From a virus, in IMG/VR virus record IMGVR_UViG_3300046557_000207, positions 1 to 39,436 of that record: a DNA stretch of 39,436 bases; one strand, 5' to 3'. Shown one piece after another: positions 12,792-19,337 of this stretch. A model generated the notes under the pieces. The model was not told the DNA's origin. It saw only the letters and a list, made by a program, of their open reading frames with translations, and ran no database searches. Numbering within the stretch: position 1 is the first letter of the stretch; each line of letters opens with the position of its first letter. The translations under genes and the position numbers were made by a program.

Positions 12792-12980
12792 GTGAGAACA
12801 TACACGGTTAGGGCCTTTGCCAAAACTCAGGCCGGAAGCAAGATCAAGTTAACGCGTAAGGGCGTGACCCTGGCCGACGTCGACAGCGTCAAGAAGAGCT
12901 TTAGGGAAATTCTATTTGGATGCGGGGAAATGCTCGTCGGCGTCACGTACGAAGTCTCCAGCTTTGGCGCAGTCGAATGA
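12792..12980 (+). CDS. Small basic hypothetical protein; GTG start
   Basis: A 62-residue protein starting at GTG 12792, 7 nt after AACGGAG, the same ribosome site used elsewhere in this phage. Alternating strands and Lys-rich stretches (SKIKLTRKGVTLADVDSVKK) resemble small phage proteins of alpha/beta type. It shares its overall layout (strand-turn with acidic and basic blocks) with the next protein. First gene after the iteron region. Function unknown. Confidence 0.6.
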   Translation: MRTYTVRAFAKTQAGSKIKLTRKGVTLADVDSVKKSFREILFGCGEMLVGVTYEVSSFGAVE

Positions 12981-13177
12981 AAACGCACTCAATCCGAATC
13001 GAGGCGTACACGCACGACGGTCAAAAACTGTCTAACCTGCGCATAGGCGTCGACGGCTATCACGATCTTGTGGAGCGGGACATGCGCGAAGAGTTGGCCA
13101 TCCATGGCGTAACGCCACGCAATGCGAAGAGTTACACGATTACTTACACGGAGGAAAAATCCAATGTCGAGGCATAG
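12977..13177 (+). CDS. Small hypothetical protein
   Basis: A 66-residue protein ATGA-coupled to the preceding gene. It is mixed alpha/beta (IRIEAYTHDGQKLSNLRIGV) and ends EEKSNVEA. It overlaps the next start by 14 nt, where a strong GGAGG lies inside its own coding region. Function unknown. Confidence 0.6.
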   Translation: MKTHSIRIEAYTHDGQKLSNLRIGVDGYHDLVERDMREELAIHGVTPRNAKSYTITYTEEKSNVEA

Positions 13178-13577
13178 CTATCATAATCCAATGTCCGTCA
13201 ATTGGTCGGAGTCGGTCATGAGCCTGAATAAACGCGACCGCTTGCCAACGGTTCAAGAGTACGGCTTGCTGCACGATAGGCAGAAGGCGGCAATCAACCA
13301 TACGCATTCGAATGCCAAGTTGTACACGGTAATCATTCGTGGGCGTAGCTGCGGCGTTGCCCCGTGGTCGATTATCAACGTCAAGTGCGTCAATGTCAGC
13401 GAGCGCAGGATTCCCGACGCTATGGAATATCTGCGGAAGGAATACAGGGCAATGGGCGGCCGACGGTTCGGCTCATCCTTCCGAGTCGTCGAGCAGCACG
13501 TCGATTGCGTGCCCGTCCGCATCGTTCGCCAGCGTGACTTGAAGGCTGCTTTCAGGGGTATATACCATGGCGTTTAA
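13164..13577 (+). CDS. Hypothetical basic protein
   Basis: A 137-residue basic protein. ATG 13164 follows GGAGGAAAAATCC. The N-terminus is Asn/Ser-rich; the middle has a beta-rich part (KLYTVIIRGRSCGVAPWSII) and the C-terminal part is Arg-rich (EYLRKEYRAMGGRRFGSSF). The charge suggests nucleic-acid binding. It overlaps the VRR-NUC gene by 11 nt and so probably works with, or is made with, that nuclease. No family recognised. Confidence 0.6.
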   Translation: MSRHSYHNPMSVNWSESVMSLNKRDRLPTVQEYGLLHDRQKAAINHTHSNAKLYTVIIRGRSCGVAPWSIINVKCVNVSERRIPDAMEYLRKEYRAMGGRRFGSSFRVVEQHVDCVPVRIVRQRDLKAAFRGIYHGV

Positions 13578-14085
13578 GCGCAAGCGCACGATGGCCAAAC
13601 GCGTCGAGGAGTTGGCGCCAGGCAAGGCGATACGCCAGACGACAACAGTTGGCGGGAAGCGCATGGTCATTACGCAAACCCGCCTACGTGACGGGACAGT
13701 GCGGACAACTGCCAAGCCGGCGCTCGCGCTTGAGGTTGACCTGCAGGCGGCGCAGGTTACCGCGTTGCTGCAGCATCCTGAGTATGGACGGCGATTCATC
13801 CTGGCTGGCGACATGAACGCGGCCAAGCGCGGCAGCAAGGCTATCAGTGATGCACTTCGTAGCGGGATGACGGAAGGCGAGCCGGATCTCAGGCTGTATT
13901 TCGACCGTGGCCGCTTGGCACTCGTCGAGAACAAGGAGGCTAGCAACGATCTTTCGAAGGCGCAGGTTGACCGGCATTCGGCGCTGGCGGCGTTGGGCCA
14001 CCATGTCGAGACGATCTATGCTGCGACGGAAGCTCGCGCCGTGGAGTTGATTATGGAAATCGTGGAGGAACATCTTAATGGATGA
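13567..14085 (+). CDS. VRR-NUC domain nuclease (PD-(D/E)XK fold)
   Basis: A 172-residue protein whose C-terminal half (about 85-165) matches the VRR-NUC fold. It has a helix with Asn/Arg, then EGEPD (103-107), the catalytic VENKE (120-124, the E-x-K of the PD-D/EXK core), then SKAQ (130-133) and a G-H-x-V strand (HHVETIY). Such phage enzymes act as structure-specific DNA nucleases, often taking a Holliday-junction resolvase role in recombination-linked replication or packaging. The N-terminal 60 residues are basic and Thr-rich and may help DNA binding. Coupled to genes on both sides. Confidence 0.8.
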   Translation: MAFKRKRTMAKRVEELAPGKAIRQTTTVGGKRMVITQTRLRDGTVRTTAKPALALEVDLQAAQVTALLQHPEYGRRFILAGDMNAAKRGSKAISDALRSGMTEGEPDLRLYFDRGRLALVENKEASNDLSKAQVDRHSALAALGHHVETIYAATEARAVELIMEIVEEHLNG

Positions 14086-14590
14086 TAAAGAATTGCCGCC
14101 AGGAACGTACGTAGGCAGGTTTATCGACAACGACGGCGAGCGGACAAGATACGCCGTGGACTACGATGGCAAAGAGCATATCTTGTCGTTTCCTCCGCCT
14201 ACCATGCAGGACGTAGAGGCCGCACTTACCGCAGAGTTTGCCAATCCTAAGCTCGACGTCGACGCAATCACGGCGCTGCAGACGTTGCAGCATTCGTTGC
14301 TATCAGGCGTGCAGCGGCTATCGCAATGGTTCGGCCTGTCCTATGCGTCTTGGCTCACCTGGCCGCGCGTGCTTATGGAGGACATGCCCGACGATTGGCA
14401 AAGACGCATGGCTGTCCTGGCGGAAGAGTTTGACAAGGCGTATCCGTCTTGGATCCCCGATGACGGCCGTTTCTATGTTCAGATGCGCAAGAAACGCCGC
14501 TGGCACGCTTTGCCGTCCTGGCTTGGGAATTATCGCCGGCCAGACGCGGACGCTATCGAGCAAGCCAAGCGGCCATGGTGGACGGCATGA
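14078..14590 (+). CDS. Hypothetical protein
   Basis: A 170-residue protein overlapping the nuclease gene by 8 nt. It begins with a small beta-type part (GTYVGRFIDNDGERTRYAV) and continues with helices. The C-terminal half is very rich in Trp and Arg (RFYVQMRKKRRWHALPSW). No catalytic motif seen. Coupling to the VRR-NUC gene suggests a role in the same DNA-processing step. Confidence 0.6.
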   Translation: MDDKELPPGTYVGRFIDNDGERTRYAVDYDGKEHILSFPPPTMQDVEAALTAEFANPKLDVDAITALQTLQHSLLSGVQRLSQWFGLSYASWLTWPRVLMEDMPDDWQRRMAVLAEEFDKAYPSWIPDDGRFYVQMRKKRRWHALPSWLGNYRRPDADAIEQAKRPWWTA

Positions 14591-14775
14591 CGTTGCCTCT
14601 CGTGCGCTACAAGGCAACAGTAACGGCCAGGAACGTCTCCCACGCGAATGACGGCGTCTATGTGCTGTCGACGCAGGTTATAGCCTCGACGCGTTCTCAG
14701 GCTCGCGCTATGGCCAGGAAGAATGCCGGCAATGCGGGATGCATCGTTATCGGCGTCGAGCTGCAGGCTATCTAA
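14587..14775 (+). CDS. Small hypothetical protein
   Basis: A 62-residue protein starting at ATG 14587 (ATGA overlap); ATG 14575 is a less likely alternative. It has an alternating strand pattern at both ends and a basic helix in the middle (TRSQARAMARKNAGN). Last gene before a 641-nt stretch without a clear gene. Function unknown. Confidence 0.55.
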   Translation: MTLPLVRYKATVTARNVSHANDGVYVLSTQVIASTRSQARAMARKNAGNAGCIVIGVELQAI

Positions 14776-14794
14776 CTTTTTCTCCTGGCCTCGC

Positions 14795-14825
14795 TTGTCA
14801 ATCGTCGGGCTAGGTAGCATATAGA
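14795..14825 (+). promoter_or_regulatory. Possible promoter for the structured RNA
   Basis: TTGTCA at 14795-14800 and TATAGA at 14820-14825, spacing 19 bp. The spacing is 2 bp longer than ideal, so strength is uncertain. Transcription would begin near 14832, just before the first hairpin. Confidence 0.35.
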
Positions 14826-14831
14826 GAACAT

Positions 14832-15160
14832 GACAAAGACGAAACGAGCCTAAAACATCAAACTTTCACAACCTCTTAGCAGAATGGAAAGCAGATGTTT
14901 AGCGCCAAGCGTCTAGGCTCATGTTAAGACAAGAACCGCGTCACGCGCTTGTGTGATGGCTGCAACCCGCTATAGTGAGCAACGCGGTTCTTGTCTCTAA
15001 GGTTTCAGTTTGGTCGACGCCGGCATTTGTCACCGTCGACCGTGGGCAATAATGGCGCGCGCTGTCGTTGTTGCCCATCAATTCGCGACAGCACTTGCAA
15101 CAGGGCTGGCGCGACAAAGGCGAGAAGTAGAGGCAGTGGTGGGCCTCCTTCTCGCCTTTT
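14832..15160 (+). ncRNA. Candidate structured non-coding RNA, about 330 nt
   Basis: No gene fits here, but four successive hairpins do. P1: GAGCCTA AAACATC (14846-14859) pairs with GATGTTT (14894-14900) and TAGGCTC (14914-14920), with CTTTC/GAAAG (14863-14867/14887-14891) inside and a 13-nt bulge. P2: a perfect 15-bp stem, 14927-14941 with 14982-14996, enclosing 40 nt. P3: GCTGTCG/CGACAGC (15061-15067/15086-15092). P4: a terminator at 15116-15160. A weak promoter precedes. The 5' end is approximate. A regulatory RNA or a long structured leader for the HNH gene are both possible. It does not have tRNA form. Confidence 0.55.
15116..15160 (+). terminator. Strong two-tier rho-independent terminator
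   Basis: AAAGGCGAGAAG (15116-15127) pairs with CTTCTCGCCTTT (15148-15159), and inside it GAGGC (15130-15134) pairs with GCCTC (15143-15147), followed by TTTTCC. It would stop transcription coming from the candidate RNA region. Confidence 0.85.
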
Positions 15161-15416
15161 CCTATTTATGGGGGCTGCAATCCGACGCGAAAGCGAAAGC
15201 AGCCAAACCCGCCAGCGTGATTCATTCCGTATCCTGACTAACCCGGCTTATTATAGTGTCCTCTGTCGCGAGCAAGGCATTCAACGGCGCCTAGGGAGCA
15301 TGGCCGGTCAACTCGCGCTGGCGGTTCTATCGAAAGTCCCCGTGCGGGCAAAGCAGTGCATGCGTCGATTGGCGCGAATCACCATGACGGGCTCCATTGG
15401 GCTCAAGGATCACGAA
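15161..15416 (+). other. Leader region before the HNH gene
   Basis: These 256 nt hold one more hairpin (GGCTGC 15173-15178 with GCAGCC 15199-15204). An open frame in phase with the HNH gene has possible earlier starts at ATG 15300 and ATG 15384. GGAG before 15300 is only 1 nt from the ATG, so I do not use it. No clear promoter seen; TATTAT near 15250 lacks a matching -35. Confidence 0.4.
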
Positions 15417-15719
15417 ATGACGGACTATCGCAGCGCGGAGGCGACGGCCTACCGGAAACTTTATAAGACTGCGCGCTGGCAAAAGCTACGCCTGGCGCAT
15501 ATCCGCGATAGCCCTATTTGCGTCTATTGCGCGAGATCGCGTGAAATCAGCGTGGCCGATATCGTCGACCATATTCGACCACATAAAGGGAATACGGAGT
15601 TGTTTTTCGACCCGAATAACCTACAGTCGTTATGCAAGCCCCATCACGACAGCGAAAAGCAGCGCGAGGAGTCGGGGCAAAATATCGTTAAATTCGGCCC
15701 CGATGGATGGCCGCTATAA
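15417..15719 (+). CDS. HNH endonuclease of the phage packaging type
   Basis: A 100-residue HNH nuclease of the short class found beside terminase genes. Order of motifs: KLYKTARWQKLR (14-25), zinc Cys35-x2-Cys38 (CVYC), VADIVDHIRPHKG (46-58, catalytic His52), NNLQSLC (67-73) and HHDSEKQ (76-82) completing the metal site. In HK97-type cos phages such proteins work with TerL to cut cos ends. ATG 15417 is used because AAGGA lies 7 nt upstream and the family usually begins just before the LYxxxxW motif. Here it is 3.2 kb before terS, which fits a position at the right end of the linear genome if cos lies between them. Confidence 0.88.
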   Translation: MTDYRSAEATAYRKLYKTARWQKLRLAHIRDSPICVYCARSREISVADIVDHIRPHKGNTELFFDPNNLQSLCKPHHDSEKQREESGQNIVKFGPDGWPL

Positions 15720-15738
15720 CCGGAGAAATGTCGCCACC

Positions 15739-17073
15739 ATGACAATTAGCTTTGCAGAAGCAACCCAAAAGCCAACGCGTCGCTTCGAAGTGATGCGCAA
15801 TCCGACGCCGGTCTTCAACCTTCGCGCAGACTACGAGATGCACTCGATAAACACAGAGCAAGGAATCGTCACTCTGCGCGCCAGGGAAGGCTTTGACGCC
15901 ATGACGTGGACATTCGACCTGGCCGACTTGCGGGAAGTCGCCACTAAGGCCGAACCGAAGCCGCTTTCGTTCTCGCCGCGCCGGTTCCGCGTCAAGCCTA
16001 TCGCCTCGTCGCCGGCATTCAAAGGCGGCTATGTCTATTCCGAGCGCGAGCGCAAAATCAGCGACGAACGTATCGGCCTCAATAGCGATGGCGGCTTTGT
16101 GCGGTCATTCGAGCCTGGTGAATTGGAGGAGGTATTCGTCGACGACATTGTGCCAGATATACAGTCGGCTCCGTCGCGAGGCGATCTCGAAAAGCGCAAC
16201 TATGCGCTAACCCTTGAGCGCGACGAGTGGAAAAGCGCCTCTATATCTTGCAGCCGCGCCAATGGCGAGATTAACGAACGGCTCGACGGCGCTTATGATC
16301 GCATCAAAGACCTTGTCGAGGCCCACGGCCGGAAAGACGAAGAGCTTAGCAAGTCGGCAGATAATAGCGTTCGCCTCGTCGAGGATAACGAAAACCTACG
16401 TTCATCGCTTTCGCTCGTGACCGGCGACTTCGAAGCCGAATGCGTCAAGAATCGTGAGCTTTGCGACGTCAACGACACAATGCGCGCCAGCCTGGCCGAA
16501 GGCGTCGAGCATATCGGCAAGCTCATTGCTCGCGTTGAAGAGCTTGGAATGCTGACGGACACGTTGCACGGCGATATCGGGCACTTGGAAGCCAACGTCG
16601 CTGCGGCTCAACGAGAAACCGCAATCGCTGACATTGCATTAGCCGGCGCTCGCGAGCAAATCGACACTCAGGCGGAAATCATCGTCGGCTTGCGCAACAC
16701 AATCGAATATAAGTCGCAACTCTTCCTGCAGGAGCGGGCCAAGCGCAAGGAACGCGTTTTGCGTAGGCAAGCGCAGGTAGTGGCGCTAGAAAGCGCTGGA
16801 CGGAAGCTCCTGGCCATGAACGGCAAGCTTGTAGATCACGTCAACACAACGACTGCAGGTAATGATTTCCTTATCGAGCGCGTCGAGCAACTGCAGCGAG
16901 TCAACGCGGCTCACATTGACTATGCGGACTCCGTCAATCGCCAGGTCTCCAAGCTGGAGGGATGGCTGCGCTCATGCGAGTCAGCCCTGGCGCTGGCGCA
17001 GCGGCCGCTATGGCGTAAAGTCTATGACCGGCTCGTCAATCGTTCGTTCTGGACGCAGGATTCCGGCAGATGA
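15739..17073 (+). CDS. Long coiled-coil protein
   Basis: A 444-residue acidic protein. The first 110 residues form a mixed domain (PVFNLRADYEMHSINTEQG and EGFDAMTWTFDLADLREV). Residues about 150-420 are one long run of heptad-like helix (SCSRANGEINERLDGAYDRI, and VNRQVSKLEGWLRSCESALA). It ends in a basic WRKVYDRLVNRSFW tail. ATG 15739 is chosen although GGAG is 13 nt upstream; the preceding stretch overlaps the HNH gene. SMC-like or structural roles are possible, but there is no ATPase motif. Lying between HNH and terS it may be virion-associated or act in packaging; this is inference. Confidence 0.65.
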   Translation: MTISFAEATQKPTRRFEVMRNPTPVFNLRADYEMHSINTEQGIVTLRAREGFDAMTWTFDLADLREVATKAEPKPLSFSPRRFRVKPIASSPAFKGGYVYSERERKISDERIGLNSDGGFVRSFEPGELEEVFVDDIVPDIQSAPSRGDLEKRNYALTLERDEWKSASISCSRANGEINERLDGAYDRIKDLVEAHGRKDEELSKSADNSVRLVEDNENLRSSLSLVTGDFEAECVKNRELCDVNDTMRASLAEGVEHIGKLIARVEELGMLTDTLHGDIGHLEANVAAAQRETAIADIALAGAREQIDTQAEIIVGLRNTIEYKSQLFLQERAKRKERVLRRQAQVVALESAGRKLLAMNGKLVDHVNTTTAGNDFLIERVEQLQRVNAAHIDYADSVNRQVSKLEGWLRSCESALALAQRPLWRKVYDRLVNRSFWTQDSGR

Positions 17074-17294
17074 GGCTAAGCGCCAGGCAAAAGCGAATCC
17101 TCGTCGCGCTGTCGAATGCCCCGCATACCTGCAGGTATTTGCAAGCGTGGTGCGGAAAGCAGCCTGGCGACGCTTACGAGGCGCTACGAGCATTGCGGAC
17201 GGCTGGCCATGTCATTAAGCCTGTCGGCGGCGCTATGTGGCGCATTACTGCGAAAGGCCGTGAAGCCTTAGGACAACGGAGATTACCGCTTTGA
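17070..17294 (+). CDS. Putative winged-helix DNA-binding protein
   Basis: A 74-residue protein ATGA-coupled to the coiled-coil gene. SARQKRILVALSNAPHT, then DAYEALRALRTAGHVIK, then AMWRITAKGREAL follows the helix / recognition helix / wing pattern of small winged-helix regulators (compare RxILxxL at the start and WxITxxGRxAL at the end). Two Cys lie before the recognition helix. It probably binds DNA as a transcription factor. Target unknown. Confidence 0.6.
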   Translation: MRLSARQKRILVALSNAPHTCRYLQAWCGKQPGDAYEALRALRTAGHVIKPVGGAMWRITAKGREALGQRRLPL

Positions 17295-17485
17295 AAATCA
17301 TTAGCGTCGACAATTACAATCGCGAAGACGTTGCCGACGTTCTTGTGCTGGAAAGAGTCCCGCCTGGCGTCGCTAGGGCACTCGTCGATAAGTTCAACGA
17401 CGAGGCCGGCCCTAACCCGGCGCGCTGGCATAGAGCCGTGGCCGACGACTACCGGCTTTCGCGCGGCATGGAGGATCTCGTCTAA
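17291..17485 (+). CDS. Small hypothetical protein; TTG start
   Basis: A 64-residue protein starting at TTG 17291 in a TTGA overlap, with CAACGGAG 9 nt upstream, the ribosome site used repeatedly in this phage. It is acidic and helical (REDVADVLVLERVPPGVARA) with a C-terminal RLSRGMEDLV. Coupled to the next gene by TAATG. Function unknown. Confidence 0.6.
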   Translation: MKIISVDNYNREDVADVLVLERVPPGVARALVDKFNDEAGPNPARWHRAVADDYRLSRGMEDLV

Positions 17486-17718
17486 TGGCAACTCATTCAT
17501 GCCTGCGATGCGGGAAGCGTGGACCGCGTCACTATCGAGGCGCCTGGTATTGCGACGATCACGTGCCGATTGCGCCTTATGGCGGCTTCAGTGTCGTTGG
17601 CACTGATATAGACGGCCCCGATAGCCGCACGCAAGGCGACGGTATCGACTTCGCTAGGGCCATGGCTGTTATTGCTGCGCTCACCTTCCTGGCCTACCTG
17701 GCGTGGGCCTGGCTATGA
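17485..17718 (+). CDS. Membrane-anchored zinc-ribbon protein
   Basis: A 77-residue protein. The N-terminus has a zinc-binding set, CLRCGKRG (Cys6, Cys9) and WYCDDH (Cys23, His26). A Gly/Asp-rich linker leads to a C-terminal membrane helix (about 59-76, AMAVIAALTFLAYLAWAWL), so the zinc domain would hang on the cytoplasmic face. Coupled to both neighbours. First of three adjacent small zinc proteins. Confidence 0.6.
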   Translation: MATHSCLRCGKRGPRHYRGAWYCDDHVPIAPYGGFSVVGTDIDGPDSRTQGDGIDFARAMAVIAALTFLAYLAWAWL

Positions 17719-18068
17719 CCGGCATTGCGTTGACCATGGCCGAAGACTGGATAGCGAGTAAGCGCCAGGAGCTTAAGGATATTGAGGCCGACGTTGTCTT
17801 TATGCGTCGAGAGATCATTGACGCAGAGCGCGGCGAAGGCTCTATCTTGACGCATATCCGCCAATGGGCAGAGGACGCCAGGCCACGGTATACGACGAGG
17901 CGCGCACCATGGCGCCTGCCTACAGCGACAGCATACAGGCACGACATATGCGACAAGTGCCAAGGCTCCGGCGTGCATAGCCATACCGATAGCGGCGAGT
18001 GGTGCATTGCCTGCGGAGGTAGCGGTGGCGCCGAAGTTAATCCCAACGCGAGGACAACCCATGACTGA
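17715..18068 (+). CDS. DnaJ-type zinc-finger protein
   Basis: A 117-residue protein; ATG 17715 is in ATGA overlap. Residues 8-50 form a helical hairpin (EDWIASKRQELKDIEADVVF). Residues 79-105 hold two CxxCxGxG units (CDKCQGSG and CIACGGSGG), the half-motif of the DnaJ cysteine-rich domain. DnaJ has four such repeats, here only two, so one zinc ion is expected. No J-domain HPD motif. It may bind protein or RNA; role unknown. Overlaps the next gene by 8 nt. Confidence 0.7.
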   Translation: MTGIALTMAEDWIASKRQELKDIEADVVFMRREIIDAERGEGSILTHIRQWAEDARPRYTTRRAPWRLPTATAYRHDICDKCQGSGVHSHTDSGEWCIACGGSGGAEVNPNARTTHD

Positions 18069-18252
18069 CGACATTCACAGCACTGGCACGTGCTCGATAT
18101 GCGGCCATCGCTTCACCATGAACCTAGGAAAGCTGGCCTGCGTACCGTGCTCGACAACGGTAGCCATCATGGCGCCTACCGTGCCACGGCTAACCCGTGC
18201 GCTAGGCGTGGCACGTGCCTCGCTTATCACCTGGCTACGTACTGGCCAGTAG
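18061..18252 (+). CDS. Small zinc-ribbon protein with possible helix-turn-helix
   Basis: A 63-residue protein starting at ATG 18061. A zinc ribbon, Cys11-x2-Cys14 and Cys27-x2-Cys30 (CSICGHRF and CVPC), is followed by PRLTRALGVARASLITWLRT, which has the spacing of a helix-turn-helix. It may bind DNA. It is the last gene before the repeat-rich gap upstream of terS; an autoregulator of that region is conceivable but not shown. Confidence 0.6.
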   Translation: MTDDIHSTGTCSICGHRFTMNLGKLACVPCSTTVAIMAPTVPRLTRALGVARASLITWLRTGQ

Positions 18253-18283
18253 GGTAGGCCCTAGAACGTAGGGACGCCAGAAC

Positions 18284-18314
18284 GTGCGCTTATATTCCTA
18301 GGATATAGGCGCAC
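18284..18314. repeat. 31-nt near-perfect palindrome centred on CCTAGG
   Basis: GTGCGC (18284-18289) pairs with GCGCAC (18309-18314), with TATAT/ATATA inside and CCTAGG at the centre, interrupted by one T-G pair and one bulge. It lies 32 nt after the last gene of the right-hand operon. It could act as a cruciform, a bidirectional terminator without T tract, or a protein site. Confidence 0.55.
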
Positions 18315-18392
18315 GCTCGCATACCCCTACCCCGTCATAGGTATACATTCCTATTGGCTGCTTATATCTAGGAAAGAAAACCTAACGTAATA

Positions 18393-18636
18393 ATATTGCG
18401 CAATATGCGCCAACAAAGCAAGATTGTTGCGCAAATAACGATTGACATTGTGCTTCGATTGGCGGGTGACGACGACTGTAACAAAGCGTGATCACTTTGT
18501 GCTTTTCTTGCGCGACTCGGTAACAATATTGCGCATAGACGAAAGAATATTACGTTTAGACGCCTGTTTGCGCAACAATATTACGCCGCGCAACAATCTT
18601 GCGCGAGAGGGGGGCTAGACGACCTTTTATTGCGCG
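18393..18636. repeat. TTGCGC(A/G) repeat array
   Basis: Cores at 18396 (inside the 14-bp palindrome ATATTGCGCAATAT), 18427, 18508, 18529, 18568, 18599 and 18630. Larger units GCGCAACAATATTACG (18570-18585) and GCGCAACAATCTTGCG (18588-18603) are tandem at 18-bp steps. The 15-mer GCAAGATTGTTGCGC (18418-18432) is the exact inverse of 18588-18602. The order and spacing suggest cooperative binding by one protein, possibly TerS. Confidence 0.7.
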
Positions 18637-18646
18637 CGATTCCTTC

Positions 18647-18662
18647 GGACCGGCGGGGGTCC
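18647..18662. other. Candidate cohesive-end cut site (cosN)
   Basis: GGACC (18647-18651), GGCGGG, GGTCC (18658-18662) form a GC-rich dyad inside an otherwise AT-rich gap, next to the repeat array and upstream of terS. Two-fold symmetry with a G-rich centre is common at cos ends of phages with HNH plus HK97-type terminase. Not proven; no end can be seen in an assembled sequence. Confidence 0.4.
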
Positions 18663-18863
18663 AAAACATACGCATATGCAAATCACACGTTTGGCCAATA
18701 TATATGTAATCGCCGGTTGCATAGGCTTTTAGCGCTATGTTATCGGGTTATCGTCGGCTGGCATGTAGGGGAGATCGGAAGTGCCTGGCGCTCTAGGGCT
18801 GCAGGGCTTTTCATACCCTTATATTGTACTCCACCCACGCTAGAAATCAACCGATAAAATGAT

Positions 18864-18893
18864 AATGCGCATAAATAGCGAAAGCGCATTTTT
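18864..18893 (+). terminator. Weak hairpin with T run before terS
   Basis: AATGCGC (18864-18870) pairs with GCGCATT (18884-18890) across a 13-nt loop, followed by TTT. It could limit transcription into terS from upstream. The stem is short, so confidence is modest. Confidence 0.4.
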
Positions 18894-18935
18894 GGCCCAT
18901 ATAGAAGGTCATGCGATTAAAAACGGAGTGATGCA

Positions 18936-19337
18936 ATGCCTAGGCCACGCAAGCCGAAAGTTGCCGCCAAGACGGAAGGGCGGGACGTAATGAACAAGGC
19001 CCGCTTCGAAGGCCGCAACGAGTACACGAGCGATGCGCTTGGCGACCCGCCAGACTGGATGCAAGACACGCCGACGTACAAGCCTCGCGCAGCCTGGCGC
19101 CTCTTCGAAGTGGAGGTTCCCTGGCTTAGACAGCGCGACCGTGGGCTTGTCGAGATGGCGTGTACAGTGCGCGGGAAGCTGATAGCCGGTATCGAGCCGC
19201 CAGGCGTTCAAGCCCTGCAGCTCTTGCGCATGTGCCTTAGTCAGATGGGCGCCACGCCATCCGACGCCACGAAAGTAGGAGCGCCGAAGAGCGATGACGA
19301 CAAAAAAGACGACGACGATATCCTCAGTCAACCCTAA
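18936..19337 (+). CDS. terS: Terminase small subunit, P27-like
   Basis: A 133-residue protein that recognises the packaging site and recruits the large subunit. The N-terminus is basic (PRPRKPKVAAKTEGR), followed by the family's hallmark order: GDPPDWMQDTPTYKPRAAW, then a helix with RQRDRGLVEMACTVRGKLI, then QALQLLRMCLSQMGATPSD. The C-terminus is very acidic (KSDDDKKDDDD). ATG 18936 is preferred to ATG 18931 because GGAG lies 7 nt before it, against 2. It overlaps terL by 44 nt. The repeat array just upstream is a natural binding-site candidate. Confidence 0.85.
   Translation: MPRPRKPKVAAKTEGRDVMNKARFEGRNEYTSDALGDPPDWMQDTPTYKPRAAWRLFEVEVPWLRQRDRGLVEMACTVRGKLIAGIEPPGVQALQLLRMCLSQMGATPSDATKVGAPKSDDDKKDDDDILSQP

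Larger units (their letters stand above)
18253..18935. other. AT-rich non-coding region before terS: candidate cos/TerS-binding region
   Basis: A 683-nt gap without a credible gene. It contains a near-palindrome (18284-18314), an array of TTGCGC-type repeats (18393-18636), an ACAAAG/CTTTGT inverted repeat (18481-18500), a GC-rich dyad (18647-18662) and a small hairpin with a T run before terS. In cos phages the end site and the small-terminase binding repeats lie immediately before terS, which matches. An origin of replication is the alternative. Confidence 0.6.

Noticed and set aside
14927-14996. tRNA or tRNA-like gene
   Set aside because: The 15-bp closing stem, missing T-loop and missing anticodon arm exclude a tRNA. 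I saw no tRNA elsewhere.
15010-15237. 75-residue + strand frame over the hairpin region
   Set aside because: It runs through the terminator stem and lacks a ribosome site; the hairpins explain the sequence better.
14991-15416. N-terminal extension of the HNH protein to 242 residues
   Set aside because: The extension crosses the terminator and has low-complexity Arg-rich content; the HNH family starts near the chosen ATG 15417.
18442-18470. TTGACA promoter-like hexamer in the terS upstream gap
   Set aside because: No acceptable -10 at 16-18 bp (GGTGAC follows), so I do not call a promoter.
18630-18857. 75-residue + strand frame before terS
   Set aside because: No ribosome site, unlike codon use of real genes here, and it overlaps the GC dyad and repeats.
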